Assembly: GCA_024235955.1 (NCBI GenBank)
Contig: JACKLJ010000001.1
Span: 1,473,501 to 1,537,500, forward strand
Length of the DNA: 64,000 nt
Direction: 5' to 3'
From: Burkholderiaceae bacterium
GTDB taxonomy: Bacteria; Pseudomonadota; Gammaproteobacteria; Burkholderiales; Burkholderiaceae_C
This document shows positions 24,407 through 33,696 of the stretch, piece after piece. The notes under the pieces were generated by a model. The model made no database searches. It was not told the DNA's origin and worked only from the letters and a program-made list of their open reading frames with translations. The translations under genes and the position numbers were made by a program. Every line of letters starts with the position of its first letter. Position 1 is the stretch's first letter.

Positions 24407-26164
24407 TCAGTACACGTCGTGCTGCGTGTTGTGGACGTTGAACTTGCCCGTGGGGGTGATCAGTTTGGGATCCTTGATCACCGTCTTGCAGCTGCGGGTC
24501 TTGTCGTCCACCACCACCAGGGCCGATTCCTTGTTCTTGGCGCTCCAGACGGAGAACCAGACCTCGTCGCCCTTCTGGTTGTACTCGGGCTGCACCACGC
24601 GCTTGGCGCCGTCATCCTTCAGGCCCGCACAGGCGGCGATGTCGATGATCTGCGGCGGCTTGGACAGGTCCTTGATGTCGAACACCGCCACGCTCTGGCT
24701 GATCTTGGCGTCGGGGTTGAGCGTGGTGTCCACCCACAGGTTGGTCGACTTGGGATGCGTCTTGATGAACAGCGATCCGCCACCCTGGCCCTTGAGCGAC
24801 TGCACCACCTTCCACGCATTGGCCTTGTGGCCCTTCGGGTCGGTGCCGATGATGGCGATGCTCTCGTCACCCAGGCCCGAGGTCGCCCACACCGGGCCGA
24901 ACTTGGGATGGTTGAAGTTGGCGCCACGGCCCGGGTGCGGGATCTTGCCCACCGGGATCACGGCGGCCATCTTGCTTTCCTTGGTGTCCACCACGGCGAT
25001 CTTGTCGGACGAGTTGGCGGCCGTCAGGAAGTAGCGGCGCGTGCTGTCGAAGCCCCCGTCGTGCAGGAACTTGGCGGCGTCGAGCTGCTTGAGCTTCAGG
25101 TTGGTCAGGTCGGTGTAGTCCACCATCCAGATCTTGCCGGTTTCCTTGGCGTTGACCAGGAATTCGGGCTTCTGGTGGCTGGCCACGATGGCGGCCACGC
25201 GCGGCTCGGGGTGGTACTCGTTGTCCACCGTCATGCCGCGGGTGGCGACGATCTTCTTGGGCTTGAGCGTGTCGCCGTCCATCAGCACGAACTGGGGCGG
25301 CCAGTAGGTGCCGGCAATGGCGATCTTGTCTTCCCAGCCCTTGAACTTGCTGGTCTCGACCGAGCGCGCTTCGAGGCCGACCTTCATTTCAGCCACGTTG
25401 TCGGGCTTTTCCATCCACAGGTCGATCAGGTTCAGGCGCGCGTCGCGGCCGATCACGTACAGGTAGCGCCCCGAGGCCGACATGCGCGAGATGTGCACCG
25501 CGTAGCCGGTCTTGATGATGTTGATGATCTGCTTGGTGTCGCCGTCGATCAACGCAACCTCGCCCGCGTCACGCAGCGTGACCGAGAAGAGGTTGTTGAG
25601 GTTGTAGTTGTTCATCTTCTTTGTCGGGCGCTTGGCGACGGGGATGTACTCCTTGCGCGACTTTTCCATGTCCTCCAGCGAGAACTCGGGCGGTGTGGGT
25701 GGGTCGTGCTGGATGTAGCGGGCCATCAGGTCGACCGTCTTCTCGTCGAATTCGCCCGAGGTCAGCCAGTTGGGCATGCCCGCGGGCGAGCCGTAGCCGA
25801 TGAAGACCTTGAGGTATTCCGTGCCCTTCTCGACGGTGATGTCGGGCGTCAGCGGCTTGCCGGTGGCGCCCTTGCGCAGCACGCCGTGGCAGCCGGCGCA
25901 GCGCTCGAAGTAGATCTGGCGGGCCTTGTCGAACTCGGCCTGCGTCATCGGGGGCGCCTTGGGGTTGCTGGTCTGGTGCATCGGCTCCGTGGCGAGCGGC
26001 GACGGGGCACCCAGGTAGTTCTGTTCTGCGGGGGTGATGTCGGCCTGGTGGCCACCCGCGGACGCCTTTTTCTCCTGCGCCAGTGCGCTGCCGCTGACCA
26101 TCAGCGCGGTCATGAGCACCGCGGCGAGCGGTGAAAGGCAAATCTTCCTCGTGTAGCTTTTCAT
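24407..26164 (-). CDS. nirS: NirS, cytochrome cd1 nitrite reductase
   Basis: A 585-residue periplasmic enzyme that reduces nitrite to NO. Residues 1-29 are a signal peptide, the heme c motif is CAGCH at 89-93, and the C-terminal eight-bladed propeller carries heme d1. Diagnostic stretches include VHISRMSASGRYLYVIGRDA, ASHQKPEFLVNAKETGKIW and HPGRGANFNHPKFGPVWATS. The ATG at 26164 gives a normal leader; an ATG four codons upstream is a second choice. It is the first gene of the leftward nir cluster, with a TTGA-N6-TCAA box upstream. Confidence 0.97.
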   Translation of the reverse strand: MKSYTRKICLSPLAAVLMTALMVSGSALAQEKKASAGGHQADITPAEQNYLGAPSPLATEPMHQTSNPKAPPMTQAEFDKARQIYFERCAGCHGVLRKGATGKPLTPDITVEKGTEYLKVFIGYGSPAGMPNWLTSGEFDEKTVDLMARYIQHDPPTPPEFSLEDMEKSRKEYIPVAKRPTKKMNNYNLNNLFSVTLRDAGEVALIDGDTKQIINIIKTGYAVHISRMSASGRYLYVIGRDARLNLIDLWMEKPDNVAEMKVGLEARSVETSKFKGWEDKIAIAGTYWPPQFVLMDGDTLKPKKIVATRGMTVDNEYHPEPRVAAIVASHQKPEFLVNAKETGKIWMVDYTDLTNLKLKQLDAAKFLHDGGFDSTRRYFLTAANSSDKIAVVDTKESKMAAVIPVGKIPHPGRGANFNHPKFGPVWATSGLGDESIAIIGTDPKGHKANAWKVVQSLKGQGGGSLFIKTHPKSTNLWVDTTLNPDAKISQSVAVFDIKDLSKPPQIIDIAACAGLKDDGAKRVVQPEYNQKGDEVWFSVWSAKNKESALVVVDDKTRSCKTVIKDPKLITPTGKFNVHNTQHDVY

Positions 26165-26275
26165 CGTTGTTTCCATACCATCCGAAGCGGCCTGACTTGT
26201 CGGTCTGCATCGGGCGACGGCCGCTTTCGATCGCCTTGATACCAAAGATGGTGCCCGCCGAGGGTGCAACCGTCC

Positions 26276-26289
26276 TTGAACCAAGTCAA
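26276..26289. promoter_or_regulatory. FNR/DNR box upstream of nirS
   Basis: TTGAACCAAGTCAA is a perfect TTGA-N6-TCAA dyad centred about 118 bases before the nirS ATG, which with class II spacing gives a leader of about 77 bases. Confidence 0.75.
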
Positions 26290-26317
26290 GACGTAACCGC
26301 GGGTGTGGCTTACGGAT

Positions 26318-26370
26318 GCTATGGATTGTGTAGCTGCCTGCGCCCGCCGCGTCTGGTCTGGCGGCCGATT
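26318..26370 (+). repeat. Short interspersed repeat, copy 8
   Basis: GCTATGGATTGTGTAGC stem followed by TGCCTGCGCCCGCCGCGTC. It lies between the nirS promoter and the 3' end of the Lrp gene. Confidence 0.75.
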
Positions 26371-26374
26371 TGAC

Positions 26375-26878
26375 TCATGAAATCTGGCTTTCCGCGGTAG
26401 CCGGCTGGGGCACGGGCAGGCGCACCTCGGCCTTCACCTCCTTGAGCACGATGGACGAGCGCACGTGCGTGATGCCCGGCAGCCGGAACAGCGTGGCGTG
26501 CAGGAAGCGTTCGTAGGCGGCGATGTCCGGCACCATCACGGTCAGGATGTAGTCGGCCTGGCCGGTGGTGGACAGGCAGCGCACGATCTCCGGCGTGGCG
26601 GCCACGGCGCGCTCGAACTCGCGCACCAGCGATTCGCTGTGCTGGCTCAGGTTGGCCTCGGCCACCACCAGCAGGCCCAGCCCGACCTTGGCGCGGTCCA
26701 CCAGCGCGCTGTAGCCGGTGATGACGCCGGCGCGCTCCATGGCCTTGATGCGCTTCCAGCACGGCGTGCTGGACAGGCCCACGCGGTCGGCGATCTGCTG
26801 CACCGTCTGGCGGGCGTCGCGCTGCAGTTCGCGCAGGATCTGCAGGCTGGCGGCATCGGGTTGAAAATTCTCTTCCAT
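26375..26878 (-). CDS. Lrp/AsnC-family transcriptional regulator
   Basis: A 167-residue regulator. The N-terminal winged helix (VQQIADRVGLSSTPCWKRIK) is followed by a RAM/ACT ligand domain (TTGQADYILTVMVPDIAAYE). Such proteins form octamers and sense amino acids. It is divergent from the indolepyruvate oxidoreductase gene and probably regulates it, perhaps in response to an amino acid. The ATG at 26878 (MEENFQ) fits the family length better than an upstream in-frame start at 26905. Confidence 0.9.
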   Translation of the reverse strand: MEENFQPDAASLQILRELQRDARQTVQQIADRVGLSSTPCWKRIKAMERAGVITGYSALVDRAKVGLGLLVVAEANLSQHSESLVREFERAVAATPEIVRCLSTTGQADYILTVMVPDIAAYERFLHATLFRLPGITHVRSSIVLKEVKAEVRLPVPQPATAESQIS

Positions 26879-26890
26879 GGCTATTTTTGG

Positions 26891-26907
26891 GAATGGTTTT
26901 CTCATTC
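26891..26907. promoter_or_regulatory. Possible Lrp operator, inverted repeat
   Basis: GAATG and CATTC arms separated by 7 bases lie directly upstream of the Lrp gene in the divergent promoter of the oxidoreductase. Lrp sites are poorly conserved, so this is a weak call. Confidence 0.35.
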
Positions 26908-27003
26908 TAGGCCGTGAAAGGGTGCAATGAAGGCACTTTTTCCTCTCCTGAAACCCTAAGCTTGGACAGAGTCCATGGCCCGCATGGACCCACAGGAGAC
27001 CCC

Positions 27004-30000
27004 ATGAGCGAAGCCACCCTGCCGCGCGCCGATTACCAGCTTGCCGACAACCTCTGGGCCACCGGCGGCCAGGTGTTCCTGACCGGCACCCAGGCCCTGG
27101 TGCGGCTGATGCTGATGCAGCGCCAGCGCGATGCCGCCGCCGGGCTGGCCACGCAGGGCTTCGTCAGCGGGTATCGCGGCTCGCCGCTGGGCATGCTGGA
27201 CCAGGCGATCTGGAAGGCCGGCCGGCGGTGGGAAGAAGCCGGCCTGCGCTTCGTGCCCGCCATCAACGAGGAACTGGGCGCCACCCAGGTGCTGGGCACG
27301 CAGCGCGTGGAGAGCGACCCCGAGAAGACCTGCGACGCCGTGTTCGCCATGTGGTACGGCAAGGGTCCGGGCGTGGACCGCGCCGGCGACGCCATCAAGC
27401 ACGGCAACGCCTATGGCTCTTCGCCGCGCGGTGGCGTGCTGGTGGTGGCGGGCGATGACCACGGCTGCGTCAGCTCCTCCATGCCGCACCAGAGCGACCA
27501 GCTGCTGCAGGCCTTCCACATGCCCATCGTGGCGCCGGCCAACGTGGCCGAATACCTGGAGTTTGGCCTGTACGGCTGGCAGCTGTCGCGCTTCTCCGGC
27601 AACTGGGTCGGCATGACGGCGCTGTCGGAAGTGGTGGAAAGCGGCGCCACGGTGGATCTGGACCTGGTCAACGCCCGCATGGCCGCCTGGCAGGGCGCTG
27701 ACGCCGTGCGCGCCGCCACCGGCCATGAGGCGCCGGCCGGCGGCCTGCACTACCGCTGGCCGGACCTGCCGTCGCTACAGATCGAGGAGCGCCTGGCCGA
27801 CAAGCTGCAGGCGGTGGCGGCGTTTTCGAAGGTCAACTCGATCGACCGGCACGTGATCGAGTCGCCGCAGGCCACCGTGGGCATCGTCACCTGCGGCAAG
27901 GCGCATTACGACCTGATGGAGGTGCTGCGCCGGCTGGAGATCACCCCCGCCATGCTGGCCGAGGCGGGCGTGCGCCTGTACAAGGTGGGGCTGTCCTTCC
28001 CCATCGAAACCACGCGCATGCTGGCCTTCGCGCAGGGCCTGAAGGAGATCCTGGTCATCGAAGAGAAGGGCGGCGTGGTCGAAACCCAGCTGCGCGAGCT
28101 GTTCTACAACGCCCCCGGCGGCCTGCGCCCGGCCATCCTGGGCAAGCGCGACGCGGCCGGGCGCCCGCTGGTGTCGGCGCTGGGCGAGCTGCGGCCCTCG
28201 CGCCTGATCGAGCTGACGGCCGACTGGCTGATCCGCCATTTCCCGGAGCGGTTTGCTGATCGGCGCGCGCACGTGCGCGACTTCACGCTGCCCGACCTGC
28301 TCAGCAACGGTTCCGACAGCGTCAAGCGCCTGCCGTATTTCTGCGCCGGCTGCCCGCACAACACCTCGACCAGGGTGCCGGAAGGCTCGACGGCGCGCGC
28401 CGGCATCGGCTGCCACTTCATGGCCAACTGGATGGACCGCGACACCGCCGGCCTGATCCAGATGGGTGGCGAAGGCGTGGACTGGGTCTCGCACGCCATG
28501 TTCACCCGCAAGCCGCACGTGTTCCAGAACCTGGGCGACGGCACCTACTACCACTCCGGCTACCTGGCGATCCGCCAGGCGGTGGCGGCCAGGGCGCGCA
28601 TCACTTACAAGATCCTGTTCAACGACGCCGTGGCCATGACCGGCGGCCAGCCGGTGGACGGCATCATCAGCGTCGACGCCATCGCGCGGCAGATAGAAAG
28701 CGAAGGCGTCAAGCAGGTGGTGGTGCTGTCCGACGACATTGGCAAGTACGACGCCATCAAGGGCCAGTTCCCCGCCGGCACCCGGTTCCACGACCGCGCC
28801 GAACTGGACCGCGTGCAGCGCGAGCTGCGCGAGGTGGAGGGCGTGACGGTGCTGATCTACGAACAGACCTGCGCCGCCGAGAAGCGCCGCCGCCGCAAGA
28901 AGGGGGAACTGGCCGATCCGGACCGGCGCCTGTTCATCAACGAGGCCGTGTGCGAAGGCTGCGGCGACTGCGGCGTGCAGAGCAACTGCGTGGCCGTGCT
29001 GCCGCACGAGACGCCGCTCGGCCGCAAACGCAAGATTGACCAGACGGCCTGCAACAAGGACTACTCCTGCGCCAAGGGCTTCTGCCCCAGCTTCGTCAGC
29101 GTGCGTGGCGGCAAGCTGCGCAAGAAGGCCGGTGCGCTGGCCGGCGGCGACGCCGGGCAGGGCGCCTTCGGGCGCCTGGTGGCCGGCCTGCCGCTGCCGG
29201 CTCCGCACACCTGGACCGGGCCGTACGACCTGCTGGTCACCGGCGTGGGCGGCACCGGCGTGGTGACCGTGGGCGCGCTCGTCACCATGGCGGCGCACCT
29301 GGAAGGCAAGAGCGCCTCGGTGCTCGATTTCATGGGCTTCGCGCAGAAGGGCGGCTCGGTGCTGAGCTTCGTGCGCCTGGCCGACGTGCCCGAGCGCCTG
29401 AACCAGCTGCGCATCGACACCCAGCAGGCCGACGCCATCCTGGCCTGCGACGCCGTGGTGGCGGCCCAGCCGGAAGCGCTTGGCACCGTGCGCCACGGCC
29501 GCACCCGGATCGTCGCCAACGTGCACGAGACGCCGGTGGCCGAATCGCTGAAGAACCCCGACGCCAGCCTGAAGACCGACCTGCTGCTGGCCAAGCTGCG
29601 CTTCGCCGCCGGCGACGAGCGCGTGGAAACCTTCGACGCGCAGACGCTGGCCGAGGATTTCCTGGGCGACACCGTCACCGCCAACGTGCTGGCGCTGGGC
29701 TACGCCTGGCAGCGCGGGCTGGTCCCCGTGAGCCTGGCCGCGCTGGAGCGCGCCATCGAACTCAACGGCGTGGCCGTGGCCGCCAACCGTGCGGCCTTCT
29801 CGCTCGGCCGCCTGGCCGCGCACGACCCCGGCGCCTGCGCCGCGCTGCTGGGCGAGCAGGCCGAGCCGGATGCGGGCCACGACACGCTCGACGCGCTGAT
29901 CGCCCGCGGCACGAGCCACCTCACGGCGTACCAGAACGCAGCCTGGGCCGGGCGCTTCGCCGCGCTGGTGCGCGAGGCCCACGCGCGCGAGCAGGAGGTG

Positions 30001-30606
30001 GCAGCGGGCAGCGAGCGCTTCACCCGGGCGGTGGCGCAATCGCTGCGCAAGCTGATGAGCTACAAGGACGAGTACGAGGTGGCGCGCCTGTACACCGATG
30101 GCGGCTTCCAGGCCGCGTTGGCGCACCAGTTCGAAGGCGACCTGCAGCTTCAGTTCCACATGGCGCCGCCGCTGTGGACGCGCGCCAGCAACGGCCAGCC
30201 GCCGCGCAAGGTCACGCTGGGTGCCTGGCTGCTGCCGGCCATGCGCCTGCTGGCGCGGGGCAAGGTGCTGCGTGGCAGCGCGCTGGACCTGTTCGGCCGC
30301 ACCGACGAGCGTCGCATGGAGCGCGAGCTGATCGCGCAGTACGAGCGCCGCGTGCGCGAGCTGCTGCCGCAACTGAGCGCCGACAAGCTGGCGCTGGCGG
30401 CCGACATCGCCGCCGTGCCGATGTCGATGCGCGGCTTCGGCCACGTGAAGCAGGCCAACGTGGTGCTGGCCCGCGTGCGCGAGGCCGAGCTGCTGCACCG
30501 CTTCGACGCCGCGCGCTACCCGGCGCCAGCGCGCGAGCCGCAGGCAGGGCAGTTGCGGGGCATTGCCATTCGCAGTGAGGTAAGGCAGCCGGTTGCTACG
30601 GAATGA
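27004..30606 (+). CDS. Indolepyruvate:ferredoxin oxidoreductase, fused subunits
   Basis: A 1200-residue cytoplasmic enzyme that oxidatively decarboxylates aryl- (or branched) 2-oxo acids to acyl-CoA. The N-terminal pyrimidine-type domain carries FVSGYRGSPLGMLDQAIWKA; a central thiamine diphosphate domain has GIGCHFMANWMDRDTAG and QNLGDGTYYHSGYLAIRQAV. A cysteine-rich iron-sulfur segment (CEGCGDCGVQSNC) lies near 650-665. The C-terminal gamma-type domain starts at LLVTGVGGTGVVTVGALVTM. The usual archaeal alpha and beta subunits are joined, as is normal in proteobacterial versions of this length. Likely role: degradation of aromatic amino acids via transamination products. Confidence 0.92.
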   Translation: MSEATLPRADYQLADNLWATGGQVFLTGTQALVRLMLMQRQRDAAAGLATQGFVSGYRGSPLGMLDQAIWKAGRRWEEAGLRFVPAINEELGATQVLGTQRVESDPEKTCDAVFAMWYGKGPGVDRAGDAIKHGNAYGSSPRGGVLVVAGDDHGCVSSSMPHQSDQLLQAFHMPIVAPANVAEYLEFGLYGWQLSRFSGNWVGMTALSEVVESGATVDLDLVNARMAAWQGADAVRAATGHEAPAGGLHYRWPDLPSLQIEERLADKLQAVAAFSKVNSIDRHVIESPQATVGIVTCGKAHYDLMEVLRRLEITPAMLAEAGVRLYKVGLSFPIETTRMLAFAQGLKEILVIEEKGGVVETQLRELFYNAPGGLRPAILGKRDAAGRPLVSALGELRPSRLIELTADWLIRHFPERFADRRAHVRDFTLPDLLSNGSDSVKRLPYFCAGCPHNTSTRVPEGSTARAGIGCHFMANWMDRDTAGLIQMGGEGVDWVSHAMFTRKPHVFQNLGDGTYYHSGYLAIRQAVAARARITYKILFNDAVAMTGGQPVDGIISVDAIARQIESEGVKQVVVLSDDIGKYDAIKGQFPAGTRFHDRAELDRVQRELREVEGVTVLIYEQTCAAEKRRRRKKGELADPDRRLFINEAVCEGCGDCGVQSNCVAVLPHETPLGRKRKIDQTACNKDYSCAKGFCPSFVSVRGGKLRKKAGALAGGDAGQGAFGRLVAGLPLPAPHTWTGPYDLLVTGVGGTGVVTVGALVTMAAHLEGKSASVLDFMGFAQKGGSVLSFVRLADVPERLNQLRIDTQQADAILACDAVVAAQPEALGTVRHGRTRIVANVHETPVAESLKNPDASLKTDLLLAKLRFAAGDERVETFDAQTLAEDFLGDTVTANVLALGYAWQRGLVPVSLAALERAIELNGVAVAANRAAFSLGRLAAHDPGACAALLGEQAEPDAGHDTLDALIARGTSHLTAYQNAAWAGRFAALVREAHAREQEVAAGSERFTRAVAQSLRKLMSYKDEYEVARLYTDGGFQAALAHQFEGDLQLQFHMAPPLWTRASNGQPPRKVTLGAWLLPAMRLLARGKVLRGSALDLFGRTDERRMERELIAQYERRVRELLPQLSADKLALAADIAAVPMSMRGFGHVKQANVVLARVREAELLHRFDAARYPAPAREPQAGQLRGIAIRSEVRQPVATE

Positions 30607-30650
30607 GTAGCTGGTTGCAGCCGCTGTGATTGGGCTGGCGGCTGATTTTG
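30604..30650 (+). repeat. Short interspersed repeat, diverged copy 9
   Basis: GAGTAGCTGGTTGCAGCCGC followed by TGGGCTGGCGGCTGATTTT resembles the consensus. It begins at the stop codon of the oxidoreductase gene. Confidence 0.5.
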
Positions 30651-30682
30651 TTCATATTTTTCGAACGGACTTGAACACGACC

Positions 30683-30735
30683 GACCGTTCGGGTTGAGCC
30701 CGTCGGCAGGCTCAGGACAGGCTTGTCGAAGCCCT
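30683..30735. repeat. REP-like GTTCGGG...TGTCGAAGC repeat
   Basis: CGTTCGGGTTGAGCCCGTCG followed by CAGGCTCAGGACAGGCTTGTCGAAGC belongs to the same family as the copies at 34721, 38935, 59521 and 59870. Confidence 0.6.
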
Positions 30736-30782
30736 GCGGGCGGCTAGCGTATTGGCTGCCGTCTTCTCAGTGAAATCGGCGC

Positions 30783-30825
30783 TTTGCCCATATTTGACGG
30801 GCGCAGGCAGCTATTGAAAGCGTAG
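30783..30825 (-). repeat. Short interspersed repeat, copy 10, fused to long structured repeat
   Basis: GGGCGCAGGCAGCTATTGAA is the consensus core. It lies about 40 bases from the first hairpin of long repeat copy 1, the same arrangement as in copies 2 and 3. Confidence 0.75.
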
Positions 30826-30840
30826 TGTCTTTGGATGCAC

Positions 30841-31307
30841 TGGAGGCCGGGATGTGCGCCCGGCGGCGCAGTTTCTTTCTTTGACTCGCCAAAGAAAGAA
30901 ACCAAAGAAAGGCGACCCCACTTGCCGTGTCCCTTCGCTTCGCTGCGGGCAACCTGCGATGCTCGGACATGGGGCGGCGCTGCGGAACTCGCTGCGCGCT
31001 TTCAGCGCTCCGCTCGGACAGCCGCAGCGAGTCAGAGCACGAAGCGCGGCCATCCTTCGGTGTCCGCGCCCGCCCCACGCCCTGCGCTTCTCGGCACGGC
31101 CAGAGGGGAGTGGGGAGAACACGGGCCATCGCTTCGCTTGGCCCCGAAGTGAACAACAGGGCACGCGGCTCGTTCTGGCACCCCCATAAGGCCGCGGAGC
31201 AGGCCATGCGGGTGAACGCCGTGCTCGGGCTTGTACCGAGCACTGGCGTTGTCCCCCCTCACGCAGTAAGAGGGGGGAAGGCGCCGCAGGCGACTCAGGG
31301 GGGTGAC
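30841..31307 (-). repeat. Long structured repeat, copy 1
   Basis: About 467 bases, highly similar to 45590-46020 (inverted) and 54356-54826. It carries hairpins at 30846-30864, 30871-30902, 30996-31008, 31215-31250 and 31253-31277. Between them are conserved stretches such as one containing GAGTCAGAGCACGAAGCGCG. It lies immediately 3' of spoT, which reads toward it. Open frames inside break between copies and are not credible genes. Confidence 0.85.
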
Positions 31308-31311
31308 CCCT

Positions 31312-33564
31312 TTACTGCGTTCTTGCGACGCGAAGCACCGACGGCGTGCGCCGCACGTGGCGCAGCACGTTGTCTAGGTGCGTGCGGTCGCGCACGGTGA
31401 TGACGAAGCGCAGTTCGGTGGCGTCCTGCGCGGATTCCTCGGCCATGCCCATGTGGACGATGTCGGCTTCCGCCGCGGCCAGGGAGGAGGCCACGCGGGC
31501 CAGCACGCCCTTGCCGTTGACCACCGTCACGGCGATGGCGACGGGGAAGGTGCGCACCGGCTCGTCGGCCCACTCCACGGTGATGAAGCGCTCCGCGTCC
31601 TTCTGCTGGAGGCGCCGCGCCACGCCGCAGTCTTCGGTGTGCACCACCAGGCCCTCGCCGCGGCCCAGGTAGCCGACCACCCTGTCGCCCGGGATCGGCC
31701 GGCAGCAGGTGGCGAACTTGATGGAGGCGTTTTCGGAGCCGTCGAGCACCACCGCGCCCTGCGAGAGCTTTTCGTGCTCGGTGAAGCGCTCGCGGGTGAG
31801 CATCAGCGCGTCGGGCTTGACGCCTTCGGCCACCAGCAGGCTCGACAGCCGCTTGGCGACGATGGAGGCCACGCGCTTGCCCAGGCCGATGTCGGTCATC
31901 AGCTCCTCGCGCGAGCGGTTGCCGGTAAAGCGCAGCAGCTTGTCCCAGGTGGCGTGGGCTTCCTCGTTGTCGGCCGGCAGGCGGTCCATGCCTTCGGAGC
32001 GCAGCGCCTGCGCCAGCAGCTTTTCGCCCAGCGAGACCGATTCGTTCTGCGCCAGCGTCTTGAGGTAGTGGCGGATCTTGGAGCGCGCGCGGCCGGTGCG
32101 CACAAAGCCCAGCCACGCCGGGTTGGGGCTGGACACCGGGGCGGTGATGATCTCGATCACGTCGCCGTTGGAGAGTTCGGTGCGCAGCGGCACCTGTTCG
32201 CCGTTGACCTTGGCGGCCACCGTGTGATCGCCGATGTTGCTGTGGATGGCGTAGGCGTAGTCCACCGTGGTGGCGCCCTGCGGCAGCGCCATGATCTGGC
32301 CCTTGGGCGTGAACACGTAGACGGCGTCGGGCGCCAGATCGACCTTGATGTGGTCCCAGAACTCGGTGGCGTCGCGGGTTTCGTGCTGGATGTCGAGCAG
32401 CGACTGCAGCCAGCGCGAATCGAGCTCGTCTTCCTCATGGCCGCTGGCGTTCTCGCCCTGCTTGTAGAGCCAGTGGGCGGCCACGCCGGCCTCGGCCACC
32501 AGGTCCATCTGCTCGGTGCGGATCTGGAACTCGATGTTCACGCTGGCCGGGCCCACCAGCGTGGTGTGCAGGGACTGGTAGCCATTGACCTTGGGCATGG
32601 CGATGTAGTCCTTGAAGCGCCCAGGCACCGGCTTGTAGAGCTGGTGCAGCAGGCCCATGGCGGTGTAGCAACTCACCACGTTGGGCACGATCACGCGCAC
32701 GCCGTACAGGTCGTTCACCTGGGCGAAGGACAGATGCTTGTCGTCCATCTTGCGGTAGATGGAATACAGCGTTTTCTCGCGCCCGATCACGCGCGCCGAC
32801 AGACCGGCGTCGGCCAGCGACGATTCAACCTCGTTCTGCACCTTCTGGATCAGGTCGCGCCGGCGGTGGCGCGCCTTGCCCACGGCCTTGGCCAGCACGC
32901 TGTAGCGCCAGGGCTGCAGGTGGCGGAAGGCCAGGTCCTGCAGCTCGCGGTAGGTCTGGTTCAGGCCCAGGCGGTGGGCGATGGGGGCGTAGATCTCCAG
33001 CGTCTCGGTGCTGATGCGGGCCCACTTGCTGCGCGGCATGTCACCCATGGTGCGCATGTTGTGGGTGCGGTCGGCCAGCTTGATGAGGATGACACGCACG
33101 TCGCGCGCCATGGCCAGCAGCATCTTGCGGAAGGATTCGGCCTGGTTCTCCTCGCGCGTGGTGAACTGCAGCTTGTCCAGCTTGGTGAGGCCGTCCACCA
33201 GCTCCGCCACCGAGGCGCCGAACTGCTCCACCAGATCCAGCTTGGTGACGCCGCAGTCTTCCATGGCGTCGTGCAGCAGCGCGGCCATCAGCGCGGGGGC
33301 GTCCAGCTTCCATTCGGCGCACTGCGCCGCCACAGCGATGGGGTGGGTGATGTAGGGCTCGCCGTTCTTGCGCCACTGGCCCAGGTGGGCCTGGTCGGCA
33401 AAGCGGTAGGCGCGGCGCACCAGTTCCCGGTCGTCCGGGTTGAGGTAATCGAGGCGGGCTTCGAGCGCGGCAAAGCTGGCCGCAGCCGCATTCGCCGCCG
33501 CGGCCAGCACGTCGGGCGGGGTGGCGGCGGGCTGTTCGGTGGTGGGCGGAACCAGCGCGCTCAT
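31312..33564 (-). CDS. spoT: Bifunctional (p)ppGpp synthase/hydrolase, RelA/SpoT type
   Basis: A 750-residue stringent-response enzyme. In order: HD hydrolase domain with HPIAVAAQ and ALLHDAMEDCG (residues about 70-105) and TKLADRTHNMRTM; synthetase domain with YSIYRKMDDKHLSFAQVNDL and GYQSLHTTLVGP; TGS domain (VYVFTPKGQIMALPQGAT); and C-terminal ACT domain. The intact HD motif points to an active hydrolase. It follows rpoZ on the same strand, as in many proteobacteria, but a terminator-like hairpin lies between them. The 3' end abuts a long structured repeat. Confidence 0.94.
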   Translation of the reverse strand: MSALVPPTTEQPAATPPDVLAAAANAAAASFAALEARLDYLNPDDRELVRRAYRFADQAHLGQWRKNGEPYITHPIAVAAQCAEWKLDAPALMAALLHDAMEDCGVTKLDLVEQFGASVAELVDGLTKLDKLQFTTREENQAESFRKMLLAMARDVRVILIKLADRTHNMRTMGDMPRSKWARISTETLEIYAPIAHRLGLNQTYRELQDLAFRHLQPWRYSVLAKAVGKARHRRRDLIQKVQNEVESSLADAGLSARVIGREKTLYSIYRKMDDKHLSFAQVNDLYGVRVIVPNVVSCYTAMGLLHQLYKPVPGRFKDYIAMPKVNGYQSLHTTLVGPASVNIEFQIRTEQMDLVAEAGVAAHWLYKQGENASGHEEDELDSRWLQSLLDIQHETRDATEFWDHIKVDLAPDAVYVFTPKGQIMALPQGATTVDYAYAIHSNIGDHTVAAKVNGEQVPLRTELSNGDVIEIITAPVSSPNPAWLGFVRTGRARSKIRHYLKTLAQNESVSLGEKLLAQALRSEGMDRLPADNEEAHATWDKLLRFTGNRSREELMTDIGLGKRVASIVAKRLSSLLVAEGVKPDALMLTRERFTEHEKLSQGAVVLDGSENASIKFATCCRPIPGDRVVGYLGRGEGLVVHTEDCGVARRLQQKDAERFITVEWADEPVRTFPVAIAVTVVNGKGVLARVASSLAAAEADIVHMGMAEESAQDATELRFVITVRDRTHLDNVLRHVRRTPSVLRVARTQ

Positions 33565-33621
33565 ACGCCTAATTTAACCGTATTGCCATTTTCATGTGCA
33601 AATGCAGCAAAACGGTGCAAC

Positions 33622-33642
33622 AAAAAAGCGCCCGAAGGCGCC
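33622..33642 (-). terminator. Rho-independent terminator after rpoZ
   Basis: Read on the minus strand, GGCGCC and GGCGC arms around TTCG are followed by six T. It lies between rpoZ and spoT. Confidence 0.75.
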
Positions 33643-33696
33643 TTGTGAGGGTTGCGGGCAACAGCCTGCCCGCCAAAGTGCTGCCGCGACAGCGGT

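Noticed and set aside
30927..31400. Open frames in the long repeats sharing SDSRSESEHEARPSFG, open in all three copies for part of their length
   Set aside because: Downstream of the shared part the frames diverge by indels in each copy, there is no consistent start or ribosome site, and the conserved feature is pairing of stems, not protein. Treated as non-coding.
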